Notes under the pieces: generated by a model
What the model was told of the DNA's origin: nothing
Seen by the model: only the letters and a program-made list of their open reading frames with translations
Database searches by the model: none
Shown here: positions 1 to 8,973 of the stretch, piece after piece
Layout of the letters: each line of letters opens with the position of its first letter
Numbering within the stretch: position 1 is the first letter of the stretch
DNA from: Pseudonocardia endophytica
GTDB lineage: Bacteria > Actinomycetota > Actinomycetes > Mycobacteriales > Pseudonocardiaceae
Direction: 5' to 3'
NCBI RefSeq assembly: GCF_004339565.1
Contig: NZ_SMFZ01000001.1
Coordinates: forward strand, 1,736,001-1,800,000
Length of the DNA stretch: 64,000 bases
Made by a program: the position numbers and the translations under genes

Positions 1-1
1 A

Positions 2-2671
2 GCCGCCGTCGTCGTGGACGACGACCCGGGAGCCGACCGCACGACCCGCGGGCTGGACCGGCGGCTGGCGGCGTTCGCCGAGCCGCAGCGCGCGCCGCGC
101 CCGGACGACGGGTTCGCCGCGCAGCTGGCCGCCGCCGCGACCGCGGCCGGAGCGGACGCGACCCGCGACCTGGACCGCTCCGTGATCGTCGAGTTCTCGG
201 AGATGCTCGATGCGGTCTGCCTGCTGTCGATGGCGCACGCGTTCCGCCGGGTCGGGCTGTTCCCGGACGCAGGTCCGGGACATCTGATCGAGGAGATCCA
301 GCGGACGGCCGAGGTCGCGCCACCGCACCGCAGGCAGGTCCGTCGCTGGCTGGCCACGTTGCGGGACAACGGGATGATCTCCCATGACCCGGTCACCGGG
401 CGCTGGCACGACCTCACGCCGACCGACGACGCGTCCGTCGCCGCGGCGTGGGAGGCCGCCGAGGCCGTGCAGGCCGGCCTGGTCTACCCGGACGAGCTGA
501 TGCGCTACTTCCGGGCCTGCACCGACCACCTTCCCGCGCTGCTGCGCGACGACCAGGGTCCGATGCAGCTGATGTTCCCGGACGGCGGGCTGGAGACCGC
601 GGACGCCGCGTACCGGAACAACCTCTACGCGCGCTACCTCAACCGGGCCGTCATCGCCGCCGTCGAGATGCTCGTCGACCGGCACACCGGGCCCGCGCCG
701 CTGCGCGTGCTGGAGATCGGCGCCGGCGTCGGCGGCACGAGCAACGACCTCGTCCCGGCGCTCGCCCGGCGCGTCGCGGCCGGAGCGGACGTCGAGTACA
801 CGTTCACCGACATCTCGCACTTCTTCCTCAACGAGGCCCGCGAACGGTTCCGCGACCTCCCCTGGATGCGTTACGGGATCTTCGACATCGACGAGCCGTT
901 CCGCGAGCAGGGCCTCACGGCGGGTACCTACGACGTCGTCGTGGCGGCCAACGTCATGCACAACGCCCGCCACGTCGGGCGCGCCGTCGAGCAGTTCTCC
1001 GAGCTGCTCGTCCCGGGCGGGGTGTTCGTGATGCTCGAGTCCACGAAGGAGCACCACGAGGTCATGGTCTCGATGGAGTTCATGATGGAGTTCGACGAGT
1101 CCCGTCCCGACTTCTCCGACGTCCGCGCCGGTCAGGAGCGGGTGTTCGTGCTCCGCGACGAGTGGTCGGACGTGTTCGCCGCGGCGGGCGGCGAGACGGC
1201 CGTCGTGCTCCCGGCGCCCGACGACGAGCTGTCCGTGCTCGGGCAGAACCTGTTCGTCACGCGCTTCAGGAGCGACCGGGTCCGCACCGACGTCGAGTCG
1301 CTGCGCGCGCACCTGGCGCACCGGCTGCCGGAGCACATGATCCCGTCGCACCTGGAGCTCGTCGGCGCGCTGCCGCTGTCCGGCACCGGGAAGGTCGACC
1401 GCCGGACGCTGACGTCGTGGTTGCCGTCCGCGCCCGCGGCGGCGACCGCGTCCGGCGGCGCGGCACCCCGCACGGAGACCGAGCGCCTGGTCGCGACGCT
1501 CTGGGCGCAGGTCCTCGGCACCACCGGCGTCGGGCGCGACGACGACTTCTTCCGCATCGGCGGCGACTCGCTGCTCGTCGCGCAGCTGGTCGGGGCGCTG
1601 CGCACGCAGCTCCCGGCGGCCGCGGACCTGGACTGGGACGGGCTGCTGCGCCAGATGCTCAACGAGCCGACGGTCGCCGCGCTCGCCGCGCACCTGGACG
1701 CGACGCAGGCCGGCGGCGCCCCGCCTGCCGCCTCGCCGGTGATCCCGATGGGCGGGTCCGGCGCCTCGCGCGCGGAGCCCGTCCGGGTCCTCGTCCACGA
1801 AGGACTCGGCTCGATCGCACCCTACCGGCCGCTCGCCGCGCGCCTCGCCGGGCACGGTCCCGTGATCGGGCTGGCCGTGCCCAGCGCCGAGGCGTACCTG
1901 GCGCGCGACCCGGACACACTGATCGTCGACCTCGCCGCCGAGTACGCCGAGCTGCTCGGGGAACGGCACGAACGGTTCCACGTCGTCGGGTACTGCATGG
2001 GCGGGCTGCTCGCGACGGAGCTGGCCCGGAAGCTCACGGCGGGCGGCGCCGCGGTGGACAGCCTGTCGATCGTGTCCAGCTATCGCATCCCGCAGGTCAC
2101 CGACGACGTCGTGCTCGAGTACTGCTACCTGCGCGTGATGGGCGTCGACCCGGTCCTGCTCGGCTACCCCGCCGACGAGGCCGCGGTCAGCCGGGCGCTG
2201 CGGACAGTCGTCGCCGAGCACGACGGCGCGGTCCCGCCCGGCGCGGTGGCCGGGCTCGCCGGCCGGGACGGCCTGGGCGAGGTCGCCGGCGCGTTCGCCC
2301 GGGTCGCCGAGCGGAACCCGGCGGAGCGGATGGCCGGCATCACGGCGGCGATCGCCGCGACCGCCGGTGCGGGCGCCGACGTCCCGGAGGACGTGCTCTC
2401 GCCCTACCGGGTGTTCCGGCACGCGTTCCAGGCCACGGCCGTGCACGAGCCTGTGCCCTACGACGGGGACGTCACGTTCCTGCGCCAGCACGGCGCGAAC
2501 CACTTCCTGCCCGAGCTGGCCGCCGACATGACGGAGTTCTGGCGGACGGTCTGCACCGGACGGTTCACCGTGCACGACATCGGCGGGGACCACTTCACAT
2601 GCATGTCCGACCCGCACGCCGACGAGCTGTCCCGGCTCGTGCTGGCCGCGCAGCGGGGAGGCTCTCGATGA
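2..2671 (+). CDS. Nonribosomal peptide synthetase, C-terminal part (A-domain remainder with embedded methyltransferase, PCP, thioesterase); 5' truncated by window edge
   Basis: The frame is open back to base 2, so the gene starts upstream. Counting residues from base 14, a SAM-dependent methyltransferase comes first (motif I VLEIGAG near 231). The A10 motif GTGKVDRR follows near 455, a carrier domain with GGDSL near 516, and a thioesterase domain. A methyltransferase set between the A8 and A10 parts of an adenylation domain is the layout of PchE/PchF-type enzymes that cyclise and methylate cysteine into (methyl)thiazoline rings. The TE nucleophile elbow reads GYCMG, so Cys replaces the usual Ser. 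The next gene overlaps by 4 bases (ATGA), and the neighbours (reductase, type II TE, salicyl-AMP ligase, exporter) fit a pyochelin/thiazostatin-like siderophore. The cyclisation domain must lie upstream. Confidence 0.9.
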   Translation, partial: AAVVVDDDPGADRTTRGLDRRLAAFAEPQRAPRPDDGFAAQLAAAATAAGADATRDLDRSVIVEFSEMLDAVCLLSMAHAFRRVGLFPDAGPGHLIEEIQRTAEVAPPHRRQVRRWLATLRDNGMISHDPVTGRWHDLTPTDDASVAAAWEAAEAVQAGLVYPDELMRYFRACTDHLPALLRDDQGPMQLMFPDGGLETADAAYRNNLYARYLNRAVIAAVEMLVDRHTGPAPLRVLEIGAGVGGTSNDLVPALARRVAAGADVEYTFTDISHFFLNEARERFRDLPWMRYGIFDIDEPFREQGLTAGTYDVVVAANVMHNARHVGRAVEQFSELLVPGGVFVMLESTKEHHEVMVSMEFMMEFDESRPDFSDVRAGQERVFVLRDEWSDVFAAAGGETAVVLPAPDDELSVLGQNLFVTRFRSDRVRTDVESLRAHLAHRLPEHMIPSHLELVGALPLSGTGKVDRRTLTSWLPSAPAAATASGGAAPRTETERLVATLWAQVLGTTGVGRDDDFFRIGGDSLLVAQLVGALRTQLPAAADLDWDGLLRQMLNEPTVAALAAHLDATQAGGAPPAASPVIPMGGSGASRAEPVRVLVHEGLGSIAPYRPLAARLAGHGPVIGLAVPSAEAYLARDPDTLIVDLAAEYAELLGERHERFHVVGYCMGGLLATELARKLTAGGAAVDSLSIVSSYRIPQVTDDVVLEYCYLRVMGVDPVLLGYPADEAAVSRALRTVVAEHDGAVPPGAVAGLAGRDGLGEVAGAFARVAERNPAERMAGITAAIAATAGAGADVPEDVLSPYRVFRHAFQATAVHEPVPYDGDVTFLRQHGANHFLPELAADMTEFWRTVCTGRFTVHDIGGDHFTCMSDPHADELSRLVLAAQRGGSR

Positions 2672-3804
2672 GCGACGTCGTCGTCGGGATCCTCGGCGGG
2701 TACGGCACGGTCGGGCGGGCCACCGCCCACCATCTCCGCACGTGGGCCGGGGCGTCGGTGCGGCTGCGGATCGGCGGGCGCCGCGCGGACGCCGCGTCCG
2801 CGTTCGTGTCCGCGGAGCTCGGCGGCGACGCCGAGGCCGTCGGGGTCGACCTCGACTCACCGTCCGAACTGGACCGGTTCGCCGACGGGTGCGCGGTCGT
2901 CGTGAACTGCGCGGGGCCGTCGCGGCGCGCGTACGACCGGGCGGCCCGCGCCGCCAGGGACGCCGGCGCCGGCTACGTCGACGCGGCGGGCGAGGAGCCG
3001 CTGCGCGACCGGCTCGCCGACCCGGCGTCGGGCTGGCGGGGTCCGGCCGTGCTGAACGCCGGCATGTTCCCAGGCCTGTCCGGGCTGCTGCCCCGCTGCC
3101 TGTACCGCGCGGAGCGCTTCGACCGGGCCGACCGGCTGCTCGGCTACGTCGGCGGCATCGACCGGTTCACGCCGGGCGCGGCGGGCGACTACGTCGAGAG
3201 CCTGTTCTCCGGCTCGAGCGAGGGCGGGGTCGCGTGGCGCGGCGGGGTGCGGACGCCGAACGCGCTGCGCCGCCTCACCGGCGTCGAGCTGCCGTTCTTC
3301 CCCGACGCGGTGACTGCCCAGCCGGGCCTCACGTCCGAGGTGGACACACTCGTCGAGGCCCTGCATCTCTCCGATGTCGACTGGTACAACGTGTTCCCCG
3401 GCGACCGGGTGCTGGACGTGCTGCGGCGCATCCAGGGCACGGCGCCCGCCGACCGGGACGTCGCGGCCGCGACCGGAGAGCTGATCGCCGCGGCAGAGCT
3501 GGACCGGGCCGGACGGCGCTCCTACCAGCTGTTCGTCTACCAGCTCGAGGGCACGATCGACGGCGGGCGGGCCGTCCGGACGCTCGTGCTGCGCGGCGAG
3601 GACGGCTACGGGCTGTCCGGGATGGTGACCGCGCTCGCCGCCGTCGAGGTGCTCGAGGGCGCGGTCCCGGACGGCGCGCACTTCGCCGCCGACGTGCTCG
3701 ACCCGGACCGGACGTGGTCCTGGGTGCGGGACTCCCCCGCGGTCACCACGTGCCGCGTCGTCGACGGGCCCGCAGGCGAGGACACCGACGAGGGCGAGCT
3801 GTGA
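2668..3804 (+). CDS. Saccharopine dehydrogenase-like NAD(P)-binding reductase, probable thiazoline reductase of the siderophore pathway
   Basis: A protein of 378 residues. The N-terminal Rossmann motif GILGGYGTVG lies at residues 7-16, followed by a saccharopine-dehydrogenase-type fold, including VVNCAGP near 75 and VLNAGMFPGLSG near 127. ATG overlaps the NRPS stop, with GGGGAGG 6 bases upstream. In pyochelin and yersiniabactin pathways a separate reductase turns one thiazoline into thiazolidine on the assembly line (PchG, YbtU). This protein holds that position in the cluster but appears to be of the saccharopine-dehydrogenase family rather than the PchG type, so the role is inferred from context. 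It ends in an acidic tail that overlaps the next start. Confidence 0.8.
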   Translation: MSDVVVGILGGYGTVGRATAHHLRTWAGASVRLRIGGRRADAASAFVSAELGGDAEAVGVDLDSPSELDRFADGCAVVVNCAGPSRRAYDRAARAARDAGAGYVDAAGEEPLRDRLADPASGWRGPAVLNAGMFPGLSGLLPRCLYRAERFDRADRLLGYVGGIDRFTPGAAGDYVESLFSGSSEGGVAWRGGVRTPNALRRLTGVELPFFPDAVTAQPGLTSEVDTLVEALHLSDVDWYNVFPGDRVLDVLRRIQGTAPADRDVAAATGELIAAAELDRAGRRSYQLFVYQLEGTIDGGRAVRTLVLRGEDGYGLSGMVTALAAVEVLEGAVPDGAHFAADVLDPDRTWSWVRDSPAVTTCRVVDGPAGEDTDEGEL

Positions 3805-4565
3805 CCGGCCGGGGATGGCTGCGGTGCTACCGCCCGCAGCCGGCGGCCCGGGTGCGGCTCGTGTGCTTCCCGCACGCGGGCGGGTCCGCGAGCTGGTTCC
3901 GGAACTGGCCGCAGCACCTGCCGGACGCGGTCGAGCTGCACGCCGTGCAGTACCCGGGCCGCGAGGACCGGTTCGGCGAGCGCTGCCCGACCGACATGGC
4001 CGAGCTCGCCGACGCCGCGACCGACGCGCTCGGGCCGCTGCTCGACCGGCCGGTGGCGCTGTTCGGGCACAGCATGGGCGCCGCCGTCGCTTTCGAGGTC
4101 GCGGCACGGCTCGGGGCGCGCGGGCGGGGACTGCCGATGCACCTGTTCGCGTCGGCCCGGCACGCGCCGCACGACCCGAGCCAGGTCACCGACGTCCACC
4201 TGCGCGACGACACGGGCGTCGTCGACGAGCTCCGCCGCCTCGGCGGCACGGTGAGCCCGCTGCTCGACGACCCGGACCTGCTGCCGTTGATCCTGCCCGC
4301 CGTGCGGGCCGACCACGAGCTGATCGAGACCTACCTCGGCGACCCGCGGCGCGTCCTGGACTGCCCGCTGACCGTGCTGCTGGGCACCGACGACACGGAG
4401 GTCACCCCCGAACAGGCCCGCCGGTGGGACGTGTCCACCCGCGGCACGGTCGACATCGCGGAGTTCCCGGGCGGCCACTTCTACCTCGCCGACGTCACCG
4501 CGGACGTCGTCACCACGATCGTCGGCAGGCTCGGCAGCGTCGCCGCCTGGCCGAGCACGCCATGA
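3801..4565 (+). CDS. Type II thioesterase (GrsT/PchC family), NRPS editing
   Basis: An alpha/beta-hydrolase of 254 residues with the family opening CFPHAGGSASWF near residue 18 and nucleophile elbow GHSMG at 89-93. An Asp and the final GGHFYL His complete the expected triad. Such free-standing thioesterases clear misprimed or stalled acyl groups from carrier domains. The GTG start overlaps the reductase stop (GTGA), indicating translational coupling in the siderophore operon. The length is normal for the family. Confidence 0.92.
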   Translation: MTGRGWLRCYRPQPAARVRLVCFPHAGGSASWFRNWPQHLPDAVELHAVQYPGREDRFGERCPTDMAELADAATDALGPLLDRPVALFGHSMGAAVAFEVAARLGARGRGLPMHLFASARHAPHDPSQVTDVHLRDDTGVVDELRRLGGTVSPLLDDPDLLPLILPAVRADHELIETYLGDPRRVLDCPLTVLLGTDDTEVTPEQARRWDVSTRGTVDIAEFPGGHFYLADVTADVVTTIVGRLGSVAAWPSTP

Positions 4566-4582
4566 CAGGAGATGGGGAGAAC

Positions 4583-6196
4583 GTGAAGCTCGCTGGGTGC
4601 GTCGGCTGGCCGGAGGACGTCGCGCGGCGCTACCGCGCCGAGGGCTACTGGACGGGACGCCCGCTCGGTGCCCTGCTGCGCGATGCCGCGCGGCGGGTCC
4701 CGGAGCAGACGGCGCTCGTCGACGGCGCGCGGCGGTTCACCTACGCCGACGTCGACGACGCCGCCGACCGGCTCGCGTCCGGGCTGGACGGTCTCGGGAT
4801 CGGGCCGGGTGACCGGGTGCTGGTGCACCTGCCCAACGTCGCCGAGTTCGTGACGCTGTTCTTCGCGCTCGCGCGGCTCGGTGCCGTGCCGGTGCTGGCG
4901 CTGCCCGCGCACCGGGAGACCGAGATCCTGCACCTGGCCGAGCTGTCCGGGGCCGTCGCCTACGTCGTCCCGGACGTCCACACCGGATTCGACCACCGCG
5001 AGCTGGCCCGGACGGTCGCGGCGCGGGTCTCGTCCGTGCGCCACGTCCTCGTCGTCGGCGACGCCCAGGAGCACACGCCACTGTCCGCGGTGGACGGACC
5101 GGCGCGGGAGCGACCGGACCCGGACCCGTCGGACGTCGCGGTCCTGCTGCTCTCCGGCGGCACGACCGGCCTGCCGAAGCTCATCCCGCGCACGCACGAC
5201 GACTACACCTACAACGCCGTCGCCAGCGCCGAGGTGACCGGGCTGGACGCCGGGACGCACTACCTCGCCGTGCTGCCCGTCGCGCACAACTTCCCGCTGG
5301 CCTGCCCGGGCCTGCTCGGCACGGTCGCGGTGGGCGGAACCGTGGTGCTGGCGCCGTCCGCCGACCCGGAGACGGCGTTCGGGCTCGTCGCGGCCGAGCG
5401 GGTGACGGTGACCGCGCTGGTGCCGCCGCTGGCGCTGCTCTGGCTGGAGGCGGCCGAGTGGGTCGACGCCGACCTGTCCAGCCTCGAGGTCCTGCAGGTC
5501 GGCGGCGCGCGGCTGAAGGCGTCCGCAGCCGAGCAGGTCGGGCCGGCGCTGGGCTGCCGCCTGCAGCAGGTGTTCGGCATGGCCGAGGGACTGCTGAACT
5601 ACACCCGCGCCGACGACCCGCCGGAGATCGTCGCGGACACCCAGGGCCGCCCGCTCGCGCCCGCCGACGAGCTCCGGTTCGTCGGCCCCGACGACGAGGA
5701 CGTCGCCCCCGGCGAGGTCGGTGAGCTGCTGGTCCGCGGCCCGTACACGATCCGCGGGTACTACCGGGCCGAGGAGTACAACCGGTCCGCGTTCACCCCG
5801 GACGGCTACTACCGCTCCGGTGACCTGGTGCGGCGGCTGCCGAGCGGGCACCTCGTCGTCGAGGGCCGGATCAAGGACGTGATCAACCGCGGCGGCGAGA
5901 AGGTGCCGGTCGAGGAGGTGGAGAACCTCCTGCTGACCCACCCCGCCGTGCACGACGTCGCGCTCGTCGGAATCCCGGACGAGTCGCTCGGCGAGCGCAC
6001 CTGCGCGTGCGTGGTCCCGCACGGCGACCCGCCGACGCAGCGCGAGCTCGCCGCCCACCTGCGCGCGGCCGGGCTCGCCGCGTTCAAGATGCCGGACCGG
6101 CTCCGGGTGCTCGACGACCTGCCGCGCACCACGCTCGGCAAGATCAACCGCAAGCTCCTGGCGGAGCAGGTCTCCGTCGTCCGGACGGTGGGCTGA
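4583..6196 (+). CDS. Salicyl/2,3-dihydroxybenzoyl-AMP ligase (PchD/DhbE family)
   Basis: An aryl-acid adenylating enzyme of about 537 residues. It opens with WPEDVARRYRAEGYW as in EntE/DhbE/YbtE, has the P-loop LSGGTTGLPK near 190 and the C-terminal GKINRK lysine near 520. It activates the aryl starter with ATP and loads it onto a carrier protein. I prefer GTG 4583 because it leaves eight residues before WPE, as in EntE, and has AGGAG upstream; ATG 4562 overlapping the thioesterase stop is the alternative. Salicylate rather than dihydroxybenzoate is inferred from the thiazoline-type NRPS. Confidence 0.92.
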   Translation: MKLAGCVGWPEDVARRYRAEGYWTGRPLGALLRDAARRVPEQTALVDGARRFTYADVDDAADRLASGLDGLGIGPGDRVLVHLPNVAEFVTLFFALARLGAVPVLALPAHRETEILHLAELSGAVAYVVPDVHTGFDHRELARTVAARVSSVRHVLVVGDAQEHTPLSAVDGPARERPDPDPSDVAVLLLSGGTTGLPKLIPRTHDDYTYNAVASAEVTGLDAGTHYLAVLPVAHNFPLACPGLLGTVAVGGTVVLAPSADPETAFGLVAAERVTVTALVPPLALLWLEAAEWVDADLSSLEVLQVGGARLKASAAEQVGPALGCRLQQVFGMAEGLLNYTRADDPPEIVADTQGRPLAPADELRFVGPDDEDVAPGEVGELLVRGPYTIRGYYRAEEYNRSAFTPDGYYRSGDLVRRLPSGHLVVEGRIKDVINRGGEKVPVEEVENLLLTHPAVHDVALVGIPDESLGERTCACVVPHGDPPTQRELAAHLRAAGLAAFKMPDRLRVLDDLPRTTLGKINRKLLAEQVSVVRTVG

Positions 6197-6198
6197 CC

Positions 6199-7404
6199 GT
6201 GCCGAAGCCCCTGGTCCCGCTGCTCGTCGCGGTCCTGGTCCTGTTCTCCGCGCAGCAGCTGCTCACCCCGGTGCTGGCCCCGCTGTCACGGGAGCTGGCG
6301 CTCACCGAGACCCAGCTCGGCCTGGTGATCACCGTGGCCGCGCTGATGCTCACCGTCGCCAGTCCACTGTGGGGCCGAGCGCTGGACCGGTTCGGGCTGC
6401 GCACCGTGCTCGTCACCGGGCTCGTGCTGGCCACCGCCGGCCTGGCCGGTTTCGCCGTCGCCTCGGCGGCGGGGCTCGCGCAGGCGACGACGCCGACGGT
6501 CACGTTCACGCTGATCCTCGCCACCCGCAGCCTGCTGTTCGGCATCGGCATCGCGGCCGTCCCGGTCGCCGCGCTGGCCGCGGCCAGCGCCACCACCAGC
6601 ACCGAGGCCGACCGCACGAAGGTCGTCGGCCTCGTCGGTGCCGCGCAGGGGCTCTCGCTCGTGCTGGGCCCGGCCGTGGGCGGCTTGCTCGCGGTCGTGT
6701 CGCTGATGCTGCCGCTCTACCTCGCGCCGGTGCTCACGGCCCTCCTCGTGGTGTGGGTGCTCGCGACGGTCGCGCGGATGCCCGCCCGCACCGAGCGTCC
6801 GGCGCGCGCCGGTGTCCGCCCGTGGGATCCGCGCGTACTCCCTCTGCTCGTGGTGGGGTTCCTGCTCTACCTGTCGCTGGGGCTGGTGCAGGTGGTCGTC
6901 GGGTTCCTGATCGCCGACCGGATCGGGCTGGACCCGCAGGCCACCGCCGGCGCCACCGGCGTCGCGCTGTTCGCCGCGGGCATCGTGCTCGTCGGTGTGC
7001 AGGGGGCGCTGGTGCCGAAGCTCGGCTGGCCCGCGCTGCGGCTGATGCGGGTCGGCATCCCGGTCGCCGTCGCGTCGTTCGTGCTGCTGCTGTTCGCCGG
7101 CGCCCTGTGGTCGGTCACCGTCTCGTTCGCGCTGCTGGCGCTGGGGCTCGGACTGGCGATCCCGGGGTTCACGGCCGGCGCGTCACTCGCCGTCGGCCCC
7201 GAGCAGCACGGCGCGATCGCCGGGTTGGTCACGGCGACGACCGGAGCCACGTTCATGGTCGGCCCCCTCCTGGGGACCGTTCTCTACGAACTCGTGCCCT
7301 CCGCACCCGTCGTGGCGTCCCTCATCGCCGCACTGATCGCGTGGGGCTTCGTGTGGACCCCGCTGAGCCGGCGTCCCCGCGGCTACGCCTCGGCGGGTCG
7401 CTAG
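6199..7404 (+). CDS. MFS transporter, probable siderophore exporter/YbtX-like
   Basis: About 401 residues with twelve hydrophobic segments and the MFS loop motif near the second and third helices (GRALDRFGLRT). The GTG start lies two bases after the ligase stop, so it is the last gene of the siderophore operon. An export or siderophore-handling role is inferred from position. Its stop codon TAG runs into a hairpin at 7404-7419. Confidence 0.85.
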   Translation: MPKPLVPLLVAVLVLFSAQQLLTPVLAPLSRELALTETQLGLVITVAALMLTVASPLWGRALDRFGLRTVLVTGLVLATAGLAGFAVASAAGLAQATTPTVTFTLILATRSLLFGIGIAAVPVAALAAASATTSTEADRTKVVGLVGAAQGLSLVLGPAVGGLLAVVSLMLPLYLAPVLTALLVVWVLATVARMPARTERPARAGVRPWDPRVLPLLVVGFLLYLSLGLVQVVVGFLIADRIGLDPQATAGATGVALFAAGIVLVGVQGALVPKLGWPALRLMRVGIPVAVASFVLLLFAGALWSVTVSFALLALGLGLAIPGFTAGASLAVGPEQHGAIAGLVTATTGATFMVGPLLGTVLYELVPSAPVVASLIAALIAWGFVWTPLSRRPRGYASAGR

Positions 7405-7419
7405 TGCCTCGTCAGGCAC
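7404..7419 (+). terminator. Short perfect hairpin at the end of the siderophore operon
   Basis: GTGCCT, loop CGTC, AGGCAC. The stem begins at the last base of the MFS stop codon. No T-tract follows, as is usual in GC-rich actinobacteria, so a terminator role is tentative. Confidence 0.4.
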
Positions 7420-7726
7420 CGTTCGTCAGGTGGTCGGATCTACGCTTCTCCTGCCGAGCTGTGGGTTTGCGCCTCCGCTCAAGCGAGGCCCGTTCGCTCT
7501 GCACCCCCACGATCCATGCCGCGACGACGGCCGGTTCGGCTCCCGAGTCGAGCGCCGCCCGGTAGCCGGCGAGCTCGTTGTCGTGGCCCAGCGAGACGTC
7601 CTCGACGTCGATCAGGACCTCGTCCTCACGTTGCTTGTTGCCTACCTGGCGGCCCGTGTAGCGCGGGTCGAGCAGGATCGCGCGGACTTGGCGCCGCCCA
7701 GATACTCGGCGAAGATCCGCGTAACG
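7412..7726 (-). pseudogene. Remnant of a large serine recombinase (C-terminal fragments)
   Basis: The minus-strand frame ending at 7412 reads RAILLDPRYTGRQV, then NKQREDEVLIDVEDVSLGHDN. This is characteristic of the recombinase domain of actinobacterial serine integrases. It jumps directly to the C-terminal helix type seen in the same proteins (SGAEPAVVAAWIVGVQSER). The catalytic N-terminal resolvase domain and the zinc-ribbon and coiled-coil region between these blocks are missing, so this is a doubly truncated relic. It fills most of the otherwise gene-free interval 7405-7761. Confidence 0.72.
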
Positions 7727-7761
7727 ACCGGGGCCGGTGATCGGATCGGGCCGGGTGAGCC

Positions 7762-8973
7762 TCAGCTGACGACGTCGGCACGGTGGCCTCGACGACGAGC
7801 ACCGTGCCCGCCGCCTCGGTACGGCCGATCCGACCGCACCAGGCCTAGCAGTAGAAGTGCGGCGAGCGGGGCGGCGGCGGTGGCGGCGAACCCGACGGCG
7901 CCGTGTGCGGCGTGCAGAGGCACCCAGACCAGCGGCGCCAGGGCACCGCCGAAGAACTGGAACGACAGGGCGAGCGACACTGCGCCGGCCCGGTTCGTGT
8001 CGGTGCTGGTGGTGGCGATGGAGTTGATCGTGGTGCGCAGCCCCGTCACCGCGATCCCGACCGCCGCGATGCCGGCGCCGAGCAGCACGACGCCCGAACC
8101 GAACGCGGCGGTGACCAGCCCGGCGGCCAGGAGCAGGTTCATCAGCACGCCGGTGCGGCGCGGGCCGATGGCGTCGAGCCGACGGCCGAGCAGCGGCGCC
8201 GCTGCCAGCCCGGCCACACCGAACGCGGCCGCGAGCAGCCCGCGCTGCCAGGGCCCCAGCCCGAAGTCCTCCTCGGCGCGCAGGATCGACAGAACGGTGA
8301 GCCCCACGGCGGCGAGGTAGCACAGGAACGACAGCGCGCAGGCGACTGCGAGGTTCCGGTTCGCCAGCGCCCGCACCGACGGCGGACCGGCGGGCCGGTC
8401 GTGCGCGGTCATCGTCGGCGAGAACAGCGCGAGTGCCACGGCGACTCCCGCGGGGAACACGAACGCGAGCCGCCAGTCCAGGACCGCGGACGGCCCGCTG
8501 ACCAGCGGGCTGGCCGCCTGACCGGCGGCCTGCATCCCGGCGAACAGACCGAGGGCGCGGCCCAGGCGGGCACGCGGCACCAGGTCGGTGATCGCGGCGA
8601 CCAGCAGCGGCGTCGTGAACGCGTTCGTGGCGCCCTGCAGTGCGCGAGCGGCGAGGAACCACCCGATGTCCGGGGCGAGCGTGCACAGTGCACAGGCCAG
8701 GACGAAGGCCAGCAGGGACACCCGCATGGTGCGGGCGCGGCCCCAGCGTTCGGCGAGGGTGCCGGAGACGAGCATGAGCGCCGCGAACGGGAGCATGTAC
8801 GCGGTCACCGCGACAGCCGCCAGCTCCGGCGTCGAGCGCAGGCCCTCGGCCACCTCCTGCACCATCGGCGTGACCATCGTGCTGGCGTAGGGCCCGAGGA
8901 ACCCCCCGACGTACAGCGGCCACGCCCGGACGCCCGGACGTGGCCGCACGACCGCGGTGGCGGTCTCAGACAT
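7762..8973 (-). CDS. MFS transporter, drug/metabolite type
   Basis: 403 residues, twelve membrane segments, and the MFS signature GTLAERWGRARTMR after helix 2. Its ATG lies inside the end of the upstream substrate-binding-like gene (8-base overlap), so it is the last gene of the ABC operon. The tail after residue 385 is Arg/Gly-rich. The substrate is unknown; coupling to the ABC genes suggests the imported compound, or a product of it, is moved. Confidence 0.85.
   Translation of the reverse strand: MSETATAVVRPRPGVRAWPLYVGGFLGPYASTMVTPMVQEVAEGLRSTPELAAVAVTAYMLPFAALMLVSGTLAERWGRARTMRVSLLAFVLACALCTLAPDIGWFLAARALQGATNAFTTPLLVAAITDLVPRARLGRALGLFAGMQAAGQAASPLVSGPSAVLDWRLAFVFPAGVAVALALFSPTMTAHDRPAGPPSVRALANRNLAVACALSFLCYLAAVGLTVLSILRAEEDFGLGPWQRGLLAAAFGVAGLAAAPLLGRRLDAIGPRRTGVLMNLLLAAGLVTAAFGSGVVLLGAGIAAVGIAVTGLRTTINSIATTSTDTNRAGAVSLALSFQFFGGALAPLVWVPLHAAHGAVGFAATAAAPLAALLLLGLVRSDRPYRGGGHGARRRGHRADVVS

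Noticed and set aside
448..2670. Long + strand frame overlapping the NRPS in another register
   Set aside because: Arg/Pro/Ala-rich translation with no domain, as expected from an out-of-frame reading of GC-rich coding DNA. The part after 2668 is the real reductase.
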